From Agapetus fuscipes (taxonomy: Eukaryota > Arthropoda > Insecta > Trichoptera > Glossosomatidae): a DNA stretch of 64,000 nt. Below are positions 21,743-32,100 of this stretch, piece after piece. Under the pieces are notes generated by a model that was not told where the DNA came from, did not search any database, and saw only the letters and a list, made by a program, of their open reading frames with translations. Each line of letters starts with the position of its first letter. Position 1 is the first letter of the stretch. Location: assembly GCA_951799405.1 (NCBI GenBank), contig OX637356.1, forward strand, positions 10,873,229 to 10,937,228, given 5' to 3'. Made by a program: the position numbers and the translations under genes.

Positions 21743-22536
21743 TGGGATATGCGGATGATGTGGTGCTTCTGGGAGAGAACGCTGCACAGCTCCGGGCGCT
21801 CTTCTTACCAATCGAGAGAATGGCAAGGAGGATAGGATTGAGAATTAATGAGGGGAAAACTGAATACTTGCCAGTGGCGCGGCGGGATATTCAAGAAGAT
21901 TTGAATGTAGATATTTACAAGTTTAAGAACTGCAATTCATTCAAATACTTGGGTACCCTTATAAATGACAAAAATATCCTATCCTCAGAATTACATGCCC
22001 GAATTCACTCCGGCAATAATGCTTTTTTTGGCCTTAGAGGGCTATTGTGCTCAAAATGGCTATCCCGCTCAACAAAATTCAAGATTTACACTTCCATTGT
22101 TCGGCCAGTTGTGTTGTACGGATGCGAAGCCTGGAGTCTGACTCAAAAACAAGAAAAATCTCTCCAGGTCTTTGAGAACAAAATGCTTCGTCGCATTCTC
22201 GGACCTGTATTTGAAGATGACAGGTGGCGTATCCGGACCAACGCGGAGCTGATGTCCGTGTTTCAAGATGCTAACATAGTGTCGGTAATAAAATCAAGAA
22301 GACTCCAGTGGGCCGGACATGTAGCACGTGCAGAGGACTTCAGGATCATCAGAACAGTCTTGGATGCTGCCCCCTCAGGTGTTAGACCACTCGGACGTCC
22401 CAGGATGCGGTGGGCAGACAACGTTGAAGCCGACGCCGAAGTTCTGGGAGTGAGGGGACCATGGAGGGAAGCAGCGCAAGACAGAGAGTCCTGGAGGATT
22501 GTGGTGCGGGAGGCCCTGAGCCTTCAAGGCTTATGA
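21743..22536 (+). pseudogene. LINE-C reverse transcriptase, 3' piece
   Basis: It begins at GYADDVVLLGENAAQL (motif C) and continues exactly where the 17364 piece stops. It has VVLYGCEAWSLTQKQEKSL, RRLQWAGHVARAEDFRI and GRPRMRWADNVEADAEV, the standard non-LTR C-terminus, and stops at 22536. The nominal start codon lies in the 5' junction repeat (GATTGGGA units), not in the protein. No internal stops. Confidence 0.88.
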
Positions 22537-22825
22537 GCCGAAGAAAGTAAAGTAAGTAAGTACTTTAGAAAAATCTCATGAAATAAATATACTACAACTG
22601 TTGAATTAATTAGTAGAGATTGCCAGTCTAGTCTTTGTGAACCACATTTTCCGGGCATTTTATGGTGACCGTGACCTTCTCTTATTGTCATAGCGACAGT
22701 TTCATTTTTATTCATACAAATTTTGACGCAATTTTTATTTCATCGCATTGTCACTTTGTCTGGCACGTCCACACAAAAACCAGTTGCTCCATACTGCGTA
22801 CTTGGTAGGTACTGTAATTTTTTAT

Positions 22826-23065
22826 AATCTATAATCTAAGTTGCAAAAATATATTAAAATGTAAAGCTCTTATTACATGCAACAAACACGTGTAAGTTCG
22901 CTCTTACTAATGATGAATGTGTACTTAATTGAAATTTAAACCTCAAATGAACATAAACCCTGCAACTTTTGCCGACCTTCCCTGGAACAGGGGTGACATT
23001 GGTAAAGTGAATATTTTTTTTACAGTATGGGTAGTCAGCCTCATCCCAACCTATAAGTCAAGGAA
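22826..23065 (-). repeat. F1 copy, full length
   Basis: TAATCTATAATCTAAGTTGC to AACCTATAAGTCAAGGAA. Confidence 0.8.
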
Positions 23066-23571
23066 TTTTGATCTTACAAAACATAGTTACAAGTATGGGA
23101 TTACAATGGAGATTGTCTCTACATAGAATGTCGGTAAAATACAAATACCTACATAGAAAATATTAATATACCTACTAGCAAGAAGTACCCCACGTTTTTC
23201 ACTACGCCATTTTGAGGTGTGGAATCTTTTTTCTTACAGGTAAGGGAAGCAACCTTCTCCAACAAAAAAACTATTGTTACTTGTTTAGTGAATTGTAGTC
23301 CGATTGACATTAAAGTTCGCACGATCCACTTGAAGGGTAATTTACACTTTTCTTGTAAATTTTGTGTAAAATTGATGACGGTTTATTCAGGCATGAAGAC
23401 ATTTCATATTTTCCAAAATGTCTTTAATTTGATCGACATCAAACTTCTAAGAATTATTCCGAGAACGTTTTACATGTTTTCTACAAAAATAATAAAAATC
23501 AGTTGAATCTTATTTTCTAACTAAAACACTACGCTTGTATGAGCAAGCGTTATTCGCATGATCTACTAAAC
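23066..23571. other. Unassigned sequence
   Basis: The ORF at 23219-23506 (95 codons) has no recognisable motif. Confidence 0.4.
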
Positions 23572-23878
23572 TACACATATAGTGCAACTTCTTGCCGTGT
23601 TATGCCCGAAAAAATTGCATATTTCGAGTGAACCTTTTTATTTTTACAGGTAAGGGGGTCTTACGCCAGCCACATCAGTTGAAATGGGGTTTCCCAGCTT
23701 TCGAGGGGGCTGGTGCTCATTTCTTGTGAAGGTTAAGTAAACCTTGCCGATGTTTTATTTTGGATTTGAAATAAGCACCAAAACGGGAAATTATTTCTGA
23801 CACCCTCGGCGGGATTCGATCTTGAACTCTCGTCATGGAATGCAAGCACTCTACCAATTGAATTATCGACCGGATTCA
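23572..23878 (-). mobile_element. SINE-A copy
   Basis: Minus strand. Box A is changed to TAATTCAATTGGTAGAGTGC, and GATCGAATCCCGCCGAGG stands for box B. The full body ends at CACTATATGTGTAGTTTAGT. Confidence 0.75.
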
Positions 23879-24198
23879 TTCCGAAATTTATTTCATGTCA
23901 TTTTAATTGTCAAAACGTATTAAAACAGTTTATTTATTCATCTGAAAATAGACAGATCACTAATTTATAACAGAAACAAAAGGAAGTGACACAAAACAGG
24001 TCTAAACCTCTTTAATCCCATCTCGAGGGTCCCAAATTTGGGGCTGCGGTTTTCCGAATTAGTGGTATTTTGAAGAGTAGCCCAGGGTAACTAGGGTCAA
24101 CGTATTTATAGCCCCATTCACATGATCACTCGGCATTCATTGTGATCAAACATGCGTTAAAGTTGTGCTTGTCATTCTCAGAACTAAACTTAATTTGA

Positions 24199-24420
24199 CA
24201 GTTCGCTGCCTTAGTTCTTGTTTACCGTATCCGCCATTGAGAAAATTTTACATGAGCAATGTTTGCATGTATACTGGACCAATGTGTCTTATAAAAACAA
24301 TAAATTTATTTTTTAAATATTTAAAAGAACTCTCACATTATCGAGTTTTACGGTTTTTCTTAGCTCAGATTGTGTAGAATTTGATTCATAAGACAACTGC
24401 ATGAAAAAGTCATATTTTAC
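24199..24420 (+). mobile_element. M1 MITE-like element
   Basis: Diverged copy: ACATGAGCAATGTTTGCATG, CTCACATTATCGAG, TTAGCTCAGATTGTGTAGAA. Confidence 0.6.
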
Positions 24421-24711
24421 AAGATTGGCGTATAGAACTGGGGGAGCGAGTTGTTAGGTTTAAGTTGGAATAACGTTCGTTTGACATATTTACAATTATA
24501 ATAACTTCACAGTTAAAAAGATATTCGGATATTAGATCAACCGTAAAAAAAAAACTTACATTATTCTCTACGTTTCGTTAGCAACGTAGCCAACGTCTTC
24601 AGGAGACACCTTCTCTGCACGATGACTGAGGATGAAGTATTTTTTTAAATTTGACAGCTTTCTACAAGCTTTTTTTGCAGGTTTCTTTTTTACCTTAATG
24701 TCTCTACTGAT

Positions 24712-24988
24712 CGGTCTGTAGTATTATTTTTAACACTTCAGACTCGTGATTGGAAGTTAGAGGGTTCGATTTCCGCCGGAGCACAAAAAAATCGTTTTTC
24801 AAATATGCCCTTCGCTGGGTTGAAAAATTTTAAACTGCCTTGACCAAAAGACCGGTCACCAAAGGTCCATCCAGCTTCACAAGAATTGGGTCATGCTTGA
24901 GAATTGGCGCTTTCTACAGCGACGCCTAAGCTCATAGAGGACTCTTAAGTTGTGATTCACACAATAACAGCGCTCACTCAATATCATC
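24712..24988 (+). mobile_element. SINE-B copy
   Basis: The damaged head retains GAGGGTTCGATTTCCGCCGG (B box type). The body and the end (TCAATATCATCCTATCGTAA) match the family. Confidence 0.75.
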
Positions 24989-25005
24989 CTATCGTAATTA
25001 ATATT

Positions 25006-25100
25006 GACTTATAGGTTGGTATGATCCTGACAACCAATACTGTTAAAAACTGCCAATGACAACCCTGTTTCAGGTAAAGTCGGCAAAAGTTGTAAGGTAT
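25006..25100 (+). repeat. F1 head part, in tandem with the next
   Basis: TTGACTTATAGGTTGGTATG to AAGTTGTAAGGTATAT. Confidence 0.7.
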
Positions 25101-25106
25101 ATTTAT

Positions 25107-25370
25107 TATTGACTTATAGGTTGGTATGAGCCTGAAAACCAATACTCTTAAAAATTGTTCACTTCGCCAATGACAACCCTGTTTCAGGTAAGGTCGGTAA
25201 AAGTTGCAGAATATATGCTCATTTGAGGATTGGATTTTAATTTCTAACTACACATACAGCATTTGTAAGTGTTAACGTAAGCGCGTCTGTTTGTTGGCAT
25301 GCATTGAATATGACTCTTAAATGTTTATTTATTTATCTATGAACCTTAGATTGTAGATTATAGATTTAGA
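25107..25370 (+). repeat. F1 copy, full length
   Basis: Second unit after the short one. The tail is AGATTGTAGATTATAGATTT. Confidence 0.75.
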
Positions 25371-25371
25371 T

Positions 25372-26215
25372 TTGTAGGGTTTGTGTATTCACACAGTGAA
25401 AATTCATTTTAATTTAAAAAAAAAAAAAATCTTAACGTAGTTTTATTTTCACAATAACTTTATCTACCTCAAGCACTTTCGACCTTCAAGATTCTTAAAA
25501 ATGACCTGAATCTTGAAGGTCGAAAGTGCTTGAGGTAGATAAAATATTTGTGAAATTAAACCTACGTTTTGAAAAAAAAAAAAAAATTTTAGATTATAGA
25601 TTTAATGATTTTTTTTATCGAACTGATGACCGCCCTTTTACGAGTCCGTAGCTTTAAACGCTAGACTACGTACTAGACTATTTTATTTATCTGTAAAAAG
25701 TGAGCCACTTTAGTGAAAAAGCGTTATTGAGCACAGTCACAGTTAAAATGCGTAAAAAATAATGTTTAATGAGTAAAGCCCCCACAGAAGCGGAGAGGTC
25801 ACGAACAGCCCGGCAATATATTTTCTTTCCCAAGTAGACCTTGCCGTTTTGTAACTTAGATTATTATTATTTCCCCCCCCCCCGCTACCCTCCTCCCTTC
25901 CCTGAAAAAACGGAGAGGCCGCTTAATTTATGTCAATATAAATTTAATTGTGTTTTATTAATTTCTTGAAGCTAAGATTACTCGTAAAGATTTTTTTCTG
26001 TGAAATAAATTTTTTCGTAGCTCGAAAAAAAACCTTGAAAAATTCTCATTTTTGTCATAAAATCTGTGTCTCTTTGTTTTAAATTTTAATTTTTTCAGAA
26101 TATTTTTTATAAATACTTTCCAAAGGACATTGAAAATTTCAAAGTAAATGGCAGGGTGGTAGGGTACAACTAGTAATTTGTAAAAAATATTTTTCACCCT
26201 GTGAATACACAAACT
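25372..26215. mobile_element. M6 TIR element (~840 bp)
   Basis: Ends AGGGTTTGTGTATTCACACA and, inverted, AGAGTTTGTGTATTCACAGG, followed by GTGAAAA on both sides. No transposase frame. The 84-codon ORF at 25958-26212 runs into the right end and looks non-coding. A separate perfect hairpin lies near its left end. Confidence 0.6.
25434..25568. repeat. Long near-perfect hairpin
   Basis: A 36-bp perfect inverted repeat (25459-25494 and 25508-25543) has a 13-nt loop. The arms continue outward another ~25 bp with few mismatches (AACGTAG at both outer ends). Runs of A flank both sides. Confidence 0.9.
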
Positions 26216-26879
26216 CTTAAAAGTTCAAAAATAAAAGGTAAAAAACGTAAGTACCATTAAAAATTGATCAATCAAGGAGATATTATCAATTTGGCATTGG
26301 TTTGTTTACTCACCTAGTACAAATGCCTCTTGGATTTAATCCTCAATCGTAAATCTAGCTTAGAGGGAGCAGTACCTTAAGGTTAAAACATTACATACAC
26401 CAAAAAGTGAATGTAAACTAAAGCACCGCCTTTTAGTTGCCATGAATTTTCTGTAGAACGTTACTAATGAGTTTAAACGGAGATTTGTATGGTCGGGGTA
26501 CAGAATCGGTTGTAAAATTGTCCCTAGCAGGACTGCTAAGGTCTGGGGTCGGTTTGGACAAGACCGCATTATCTGACAAACATTTCCGATATCAGATAGT
26601 ACGGAGACCGCTTGTCTGTTAACCTGGATTACCCAACACGGGTCATATAATGTAAAAGTACCATAACATGAAACGTTATAACGTTCTAGTACGTATCAAT
26701 GATACTTAAATGTGTGATGAACTGTTGTTGTCCTAAGCCCTATTTATATCAGCATTTAATATTTTTTCTTTCCAAAAAAGTAGTTAATTTTAATTGCTAT
26801 TTATATTGTCCATATTTTAAAAACTTTTTAAATTCTTATTCTAATTATATAATAGTTCACTCGTATTATAATTTTTGTG

Positions 26880-26926
26880 ACCTGACTTATGGGTTGGCAT
26901 AATACAAATTAGTTCACTTTGTAAAT
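26880..26926 (+). repeat. F1 copy, left part (split by M4 insert)
   Basis: CCTGACTTATGGGTTGGCAT to CACTTTGTAAAT. It continues at 27163. Confidence 0.65.
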
Positions 26927-27162
26927 CAGAGTTTAAGGCTTACAAGGCCGGCTGATGATGCTGGAGAGTTGCTTTCTAGTATCTGTTGCCGTGGTCTGTG
27001 GGAGCTGGAGTTTTCGTTTCAACAGTTTCATCTAGATAATCTACATCAATTTACTTTCCCACTGAAGAAGCCCATTGTTGGCATGGGTGAAACATCCGGA
27101 AACTTCAGCTCCCTCAGACTACGGCAACAGATCCCGGAAGGCGGAAAGCAACCTTCCAGCAT
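26927..27162 (+). mobile_element. M4 inverted-repeat element in F1
   Basis: Inverted arms of ~60 bp at 26956 and ending 27164 (TGATGCTGGAGAGTTGCTTT / TGATGCTGGAAGGTTGCTTT). Each arm contains ATCTGTTGCCGT and GGGAGCTG. It is bracketed by the 12-bp repeat CACTTTGTAAAT. The first ~30 bp are outside the palindrome. Confidence 0.75.
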
Positions 27163-27232
27163 CACTTTGTAAATGCCAACCCTGTTTCAGGGAAGGGTTG
27201 AAAAACTTGCTGGAGTTTATGTTCATTGGATG
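27163..27232 (+). repeat. F1 copy, right part (split by M4 insert)
   Basis: It repeats CACTTTGTAAAT and carries on with GCCAACCCTGTTTCAGGGAA. Confidence 0.65.
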
Positions 27233-27780
27233 CTTCTTAGATCTTTGTCAACGGGAGTCTCAGTATTTTATACATGTGCTTCGTAGAAGTATTTCTCCAG
27301 AACTTTCAGTATTTTATCCATGTGCTCGGTAGAAAAATGTCTAATTGTCTACGGGACTTTCAGACTTGTAAACATGCGCTTCGTATAGTTCCACGGTGTT
27401 TTTAGTATTTTACAGATGTGAAAAACTGTGTCTTTGAATTTTTTTTAAATTCTACACGTGTTTGTTAAAGTTATGTCTACGAGACTTTCAGTTTTATATA
27501 AACTTGATTCTTACAGCTATAATATGTCTCCGGGACTTTCAAAGTTTTGTGTTGCATAGAGCTGTGATTTCGGGTTTTCCAGTATTTAATGCACGTGCTT
27601 CTTAGATTTTCTCCTACAAAACTTTCAGTATCTTTAACATTTGCTTCTTATATCTATATCAACGGGACTTTCATAATTTTACAAATGTGTAGAGCTGGGT
27701 CGACAGGACTTTTAGTATTTTATACAAGCTACGTTTTATTTACATCGTAGAGATGTGTCTACAGGACTTTCAGGTGAGTA
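27230..27780 (+). repeat. Degenerate ~45-60-bp tandem repeat
   Basis: GGGACTTTCAGTATTTTA followed by ACATGTGCTTCGTAGA recurs with much variation about ten times. Confidence 0.7.
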
Positions 27781-28189
27781 TCTCACCACACCAAAGTTAC
27801 TTATTTGCGGCAACTTTCAATTCACTTAGTGGTGCTAATGAATAGTATGGCGTAGCAGCGTAGCGGCCAAGTGGAACACTAAACCGTAGCGTAGCACCAA
27901 AATTTAATAAAGAAACTAAAGTAGCGCCTCTGTAGTTTCAACATGCTTTATGTTGACGTTGTGGTTGAGTTTTAACTTGAAGTTTTATACTTGGTTCACT
28001 GGCCTAATGAAAACATTAATCTTTATTAGCTGAGATTACAGCACGTGAGAAGAAATAGTGTATGGCGTAGAGCCTAATTAACTTGCAACGAGACGTGTTG
28101 TGGGAGGCCATTTAAAAGTCAACTTTACGGAGAGCTTTTGTATTAATGGTATTTTAATTATTAAGAGCTATGCCTTTTGCCTACTCTTT

Positions 28190-28415
28190 GTTGTAATACA
28201 ACAAATGGACAAGGATTTACTGTGTGGAAAAGGATTAAAAAATACAAGGCTTCATGGAGTGTAAAATGATTCAAATGGAAAAGGACTCTAATAGACAAGA
28301 ATAAAAATGGGCAAGGATTCATGGATGGGAAAAGAGTTCGAATGGACAAAGATTCAAATGGACAAGGATTTTAATGAGTGAAGATTCATGGAGTAGACAA
28401 GGATTCAAATACGTC
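28190..28415 (+). repeat. Degenerate ~16-bp tandem repeat
   Basis: Variations of GGACAAGGATTCAAAT repeat about a dozen times. Confidence 0.75.
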
Positions 28416-28662
28416 GAAAGATATAAAGAGATACCTAAATTTTAAGATATTTATGTTAAATTATAAATAATTTTTGCAACTTTTAAACAAATTATAGGTC
28501 AACAACGACGGCTATTCATTTGAAAACAAAAACAAAGGATTCAAACTTATTCTTGATTTTAATAAATTGAATACATTTAATTGTCAACAAATAAATGCCC
28601 ACGCACCGCCCACGAAAGGGTTAAAAAGTAAGTTTTGTTATCTTTATCAAAATATTTAGCAT

Positions 28663-28908
28663 TCCCTTAGTGCTTGTTTGTCTTATGTCCATCAAGGCTA
28701 GTTTCACATGAGCAATGCTTGTATGTGCACTGGACCCATGTGTTTTATGAAAACTATACAAAATATTTTCTAAATATGTTAAACAAATCTCACATTATCG
28801 TGTTTTACGTTTAATTCTTAGCTCAGATTGTGTAGAATGTCATTCTTTAGACTTTTCCATTGAAAGGTCATCTTTGAATTACAGATAAGCCAAACAAGCA
28901 CTGGGGGG
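28663..28908 (+). mobile_element. M1 MITE-like element, best copy
   Basis: ~245 bp. Left end TCCCTTAGTGCTTGTTTGTC; right end, inverted, TCCCCCCAGTGCTTGTTTGG. No coding capacity. Other copies are at 24199, 36335, 39930 and 62476. Confidence 0.75.
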
Positions 28909-29261
28909 AAGATATCACATAAAAACACTCTTTTATTAGCTGAAACTCGTTGACTTGTAAACAACTACGATTTCAACTTTCTATTTACCTTTTCTCTGCC
29001 GCTTAGACATCGTGTCACTCTCACTTCACTCACATATCACTGTCAGATGATTCCACCAGCTGATCCTCTCAGCAGAGGTCTTGGTAGACCACTGAGGATC
29101 CGGCCGCAATCTGCCCTCTAATTACTGTTGAATACATAATCTCTCGCTGAGCATGAGACGACCTGTCGGCGAGCTCATCTCAGCTGCGAGGCCTTATCGA
29201 TCATACTATTTTAAGACCTACCTATCCGCCGAATATGATCCGTTAATTTACATTATAATGC
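28909..29261. other. Unassigned sequence
   Basis: The moderately GC-rich part around 29040-29200 has imperfect palindromes (CTGATCCTCTCAGCAGAGG, GGCGAGCTCATCTCAGCTG) but no gene. Confidence 0.4.
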
Positions 29262-29326
29262 TGGAGTGAAGTTTTCCGGGATCTGTTGCCGTGGTCTGTG
29301 GGAGCTGGAGCTTCCGGACGTTTCGC
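29262..29326 (+). mobile_element. M4 arm fragment
   Basis: GGGATCTGTTGCCGTGGTCT, then GTGGGAGCTGGAGCTTCCGG. A weaker trace lies at 9868-9903 on the other strand. Confidence 0.6.
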
Positions 29327-29653
29327 ATTATATTACATTATAATCCCATACAAGCGTACTTGAAAATTTGGCGTTCATAACTATAAAATACTATGACTGT
29401 AACTGTAACGCTGTTGCCAATATAATGGAAGTGGCTAGAACCTCTGAAGAGTCTTCTCTACTTATTCCTTTACTGGCATATTTCTCTCAGTTAATTCAAA
29501 ACCATATTTTTGTAATGCATTGCTGTGTTTTGCTGTATCCTGCCGCCGTTCCACAAGGGGTGGCCGGTACCTCCACAGATGCGCCTTTACTTTTTTCTAT
29601 CCTTACAAATCACTTTCATTTCCTCAATATTCATCACCTTCTTCATACATACT

Positions 29654-30171
29654 TACTTACTTACTTATTCAGCCACTTCTTATCCACTGCTGGACATAGG
29701 CCTCCCCCATATCTCTCCAGGCGTCTCTGTCCTGGGCTCTCTGCATCCAGTCACCAGCAACTCTTTTGATATCATCTGACCATCGTGTAAGAGGCCTTCC
29801 TCTTGTTCTTTTGTCTTCACGAGGTCTCCATTCTACCACTCTTTTTGTCCATCTTTGCTCGCTCAATCTGGCTACATGCCCTGCCCACGACCACTTCTGC
29901 TTTGCCACTCTTTTGACTATGTCAGTAACTCCCGATCTTCTACGTATTTCGGTATTTCGTATTCGATCTGATAGTCTTATGTGTAGCATAGCTCTTTCGT
30001 GCTTTCGTTGTGCTACACGGAGTTTCCTGATAGTCATTTTGGTGAGAGTTAGTGTCTCTGCTCCGTAAGTCTTAACTGGCAGGACACACTGGTCGTACAT
30101 TTTCCGTTTCAGGCATTGGAAGATCTTGATCATGGTTTCTTGAGATGGTTGGAGATCTTGGTTTCAGACAT
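29654..30171 (-). mobile_element. LINE-B insertion inside LINE-A
   Basis: A 5'-truncated ~518-bp element with a (TAAG)n tail (TTAC units near 29652-29667), perfectly bracketed by 13-bp target repeats. Confidence 0.9.
29669..30133 (-). pseudogene. LINE-B RT C-terminal fragment
   Basis: 154 codons: QCLKRKMYDQCVLPVKTYGA, then RKLRVAQRKHERAMLHIRLS, WSWAGHVARLSEQRWTKRVV and GRPLTRWSDDIKRVAGDW. This is the post-RT tail of RTE-like LINEs. No RT catalytic motifs remain. Very similar to 46721-47152 (KTYGAE versus MTYGTE). Confidence 0.85.
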
Positions 30172-30436
30172 CTTCATACATACTCTTCTCTTATTCTCAC
30201 TCTGCAGGTTCCATTCTTTCGCAACCTCACCTATTTGGTATAACCATTCTTTTTTGGCCTTCCCTTTCCACGCTTCCATTTCCTTCTTTAAATTATTTCA
30301 CGAAACCCATTTTGTTTTGTTGAAGTGGCCATTGAAGCCTTATTAAGGCATCACGCAATGCAGAACGAAGAGTGCGTTGTTTGCCATATATTTTGTCGAT
30401 TCTGCGCAGTTCATACAAGTAAGATGAGGCAACAGA

Positions 30437-30512
30437 TATTCTGACTTGGAAATATAAGTTCTGGCTTGGAAAAATAAGTTCTGGCTTGGAAATATAAGTT
30501 CTGGCTTGGAAG
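30437..30512 (+). repeat. Short ~18-bp tandem repeat
   Basis: ATAAGTTCTGGCTTGGAA occurs about four times. Confidence 0.85.
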
Positions 30513-30985
30513 AGCAGCTTAAATAGTTGAAAACATGGACATTCTTGACAATGTCGGAGAGACTCCACTGGGCACATATTATTAAAGAAGCCGAAGCAAT
30601 GTTGAATTCTAATCAATTAATTTAATTCTTGAAATCAGTTTTTTTCATATTATTATCTTGAAAACTGTTCTCATTATATTAACTAAATTGCATCGTTTTC
30701 TAGACTTGGTTTCATTCTATGATTATGAAGAAAAAATAAATCCAAAATACAAATCAACAAAATTAGAAGGAAAAAAACGAGTTTTTTTAATACTTTTTCG
30801 TGGCGTCATTTTTTAAGTTATAAAAAACTAACTTTGAAATTGATCGATACACACGCGTGATTTTTTTAATTATTGTCACTCTTTTACTAAGGCCATAAAG
30901 TATAAGAAACATATTTTTAAAAATAACGGGATTTTTTTTTGTAAATGGAGTCTTGAGTAACCTGTCTTTATTTGAAATGGCATAC

Positions 30986-31178
30986 CTGATGAAGTGGCCT
31001 CATCGTCTCCGTAGTCCGAGAAGCCGTCGCTGGGCTCTCTGTCAGGATCGTCGCAGTCCACCCACCTGGGGCTGGCCACGGCCGCCAGCACGGCCCCGCG
31101 CAGCTTGCGGCGCGCGTTGAACTTCTTCAGCTCCTCTACAGTGTCTCCCAGGTGGATGCGCATCTGCTTGTCTCGGTC
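30986..31178 (-). CDS. CASK: CASK exon: kinase-L27 linker
   Basis: This 193-bp exon has acceptor tttactcag and donor TCAG|gtatgc, starting in phase 0 and ending in phase 1. It encodes DRDKQMRIHLGDTVEELKKF, then NARRKLRGAVLAAVASPRW, then an acidic stretch (DCDDPDREPSDGFSDYGDD) and EATSS. FNARRKLKGAV is the invariant CASK signature of the regulatory helix after the kinase. In related CaM kinases this region binds calmodulin. The acidic tail differs from the vertebrate protein but occurs at the matching place before the first L27 domain. Confidence 0.95.
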
Positions 31179-31245
31179 CTGAGTAAATACAGTCAAATCG
31201 TTTAATAACCTTCACAATATTTAATTGTCATTTGTCGTGTATGTT

Positions 31246-31505
31246 CCTTGAATTATAGGTTGGTATGCGGCTGACCACCCATGCTGTAAAAATGGTTCAC
31301 TTTGCCAGTGTCACCCCTGTTTCAGGGAAGAACGGCAAGAGTTGCAAGGTGTATGTCCATTTGAGATTTGGGTTTTTATGTTGTAGGTTCACATGCGGCA
31401 TGTGCAAGCGCGAACTTGTACGTGTCTGCTTGTAAAAATGCATGTTCTGTGAATCTCCAGTGTAACATATCTTTACAAATTAGATTAGATTAGATTAGAT
31501 TAGAC
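31246..31505 (+). repeat. F1 copy, full length, in CASK 620-bp intron
   Basis: TTCCTTGAATTATAGGTTGG to four TTAGA units. It makes up over 40% of the intron. Confidence 0.85.
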
Positions 31506-31798
31506 CCGGAAGTAGAGAGATGGCATCTTCTCCCAAACAGACACCAAATTTTACTTAAGTACATTTGCACTCTCCATAGCTCTCAGTTCACGAGGTAAGT
31601 CATTCCAGAACAGAATACCTACAACGAAAATGACACGATCCAAATTCTTAGCTATGCTGCACTTGCAGGAAACCTATTTTCAACTGCACTGCGTGCAGAT
31701 CCCTTGCGCTATTAGGTTTACCATTCATTTTCAGTGGCGCAATGTTTTGTGAAGACTTTAATACAGTGTTTCTTCAATCGTTTGAGAATGGTACTTAC

Positions 31799-31921
31799 TC
31801 TGAGCCACCTATGGTTGAGGACTTCCTGTATGGTGATGCGGTGAGTGTGGTCCACCGTCAGCATCCTCTCCACCAGGTCTTTAGCAGCGTCGCTGATGTA
31901 CTCCCAGTTGGGAGTGTCAAA
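31799..31921 (-). CDS. CASK: CASK exon: end of kinase C-lobe
   Basis: This 123-bp, 41-codon exon is in phase 0 at both ends, with acceptor tttcccag and donor AGA|gtaagt. It encodes FDTPNWEYISDAAKDLVERM, then LTVDHTHRITIQEVLNHRWLR, the final helices of the kinase fold. The invariant Arg of subdomain XI is in HRITIQEVLNH. It joins in frame to RGRLA before it and DRDKQ after it, exactly as in fly CASK. The 719-bp intron before it holds a LINE-E piece, an F1 copy and a SINE-B piece. Confidence 0.95.
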
Positions 31922-31984
31922 CTGGGAAAAAGATAATAAAAACACCCATTAAGTTTTCATGTTTTTTGAGACACTTGAAGGAAG

Positions 31985-32100
31985 TGGCAATTGATATTGG
32001 TTTTGATTAGGGAAAGGTTAAATTGGGGTCTAACACAGATACCGAAAACTTGGTCCATAAGCGGGCAGTTTGGCAAAGGAATGAGTCGTGAAAACACCAC
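31985..32100 (-). mobile_element. LINE-E fragment
   Basis: The plus strand shows TTGATATTGGTTTTGATTAG and GCGGGCAGTTTGGCAAAGGA, the antisense of the LINE-E C-terminus. It lies within the CASK 719-bp intron. Confidence 0.75.

Larger units (their letters stand above)
16389..22561 (+). mobile_element. LINE-C insertion (contains LINE-D)
   Basis: Flanked by the 13-bp direct repeat ACTTTAGAAAAAT (16376-16388 and 22562-22574). It ends in a (TAAG)n tail. Removing LINE-D leaves about 1.8 kb of 5'-truncated, RTE-like LINE in plus orientation. Confidence 0.9.
29531..30292 (-). mobile_element. LINE-A copy split by LINE-B
   Basis: Two parts, 30172-30292 (EWLYQIGEVAKEWNLQSENK) and 29531-29653 (EEMKVICKDRKK, then GGTGHP-like end and GGCGGCAGGATACAG tail), are contiguous in related copies. 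A 13-bp duplication CTTCATACATACT (29641-29653, 30172-30184) brackets LINE-B. Confidence 0.85.

Noticed and set aside
25958..26212. 84-codon minus-strand ORF
   Set aside because: It starts inside the terminal inverted repeat of M6, is very K/F/R-rich from A/T-rich DNA, and has no motif.
29368..30346. Plus-strand ORFs of 76-133 codons
   Set aside because: Antisense shadows of the LINE-A/LINE-B reverse-transcriptase remnants.
31506..31798. Possible extra coding segment between CASK exons
   Set aside because: Some LINE-like wording is suspected on the minus strand, but I could not find a consistent frame.
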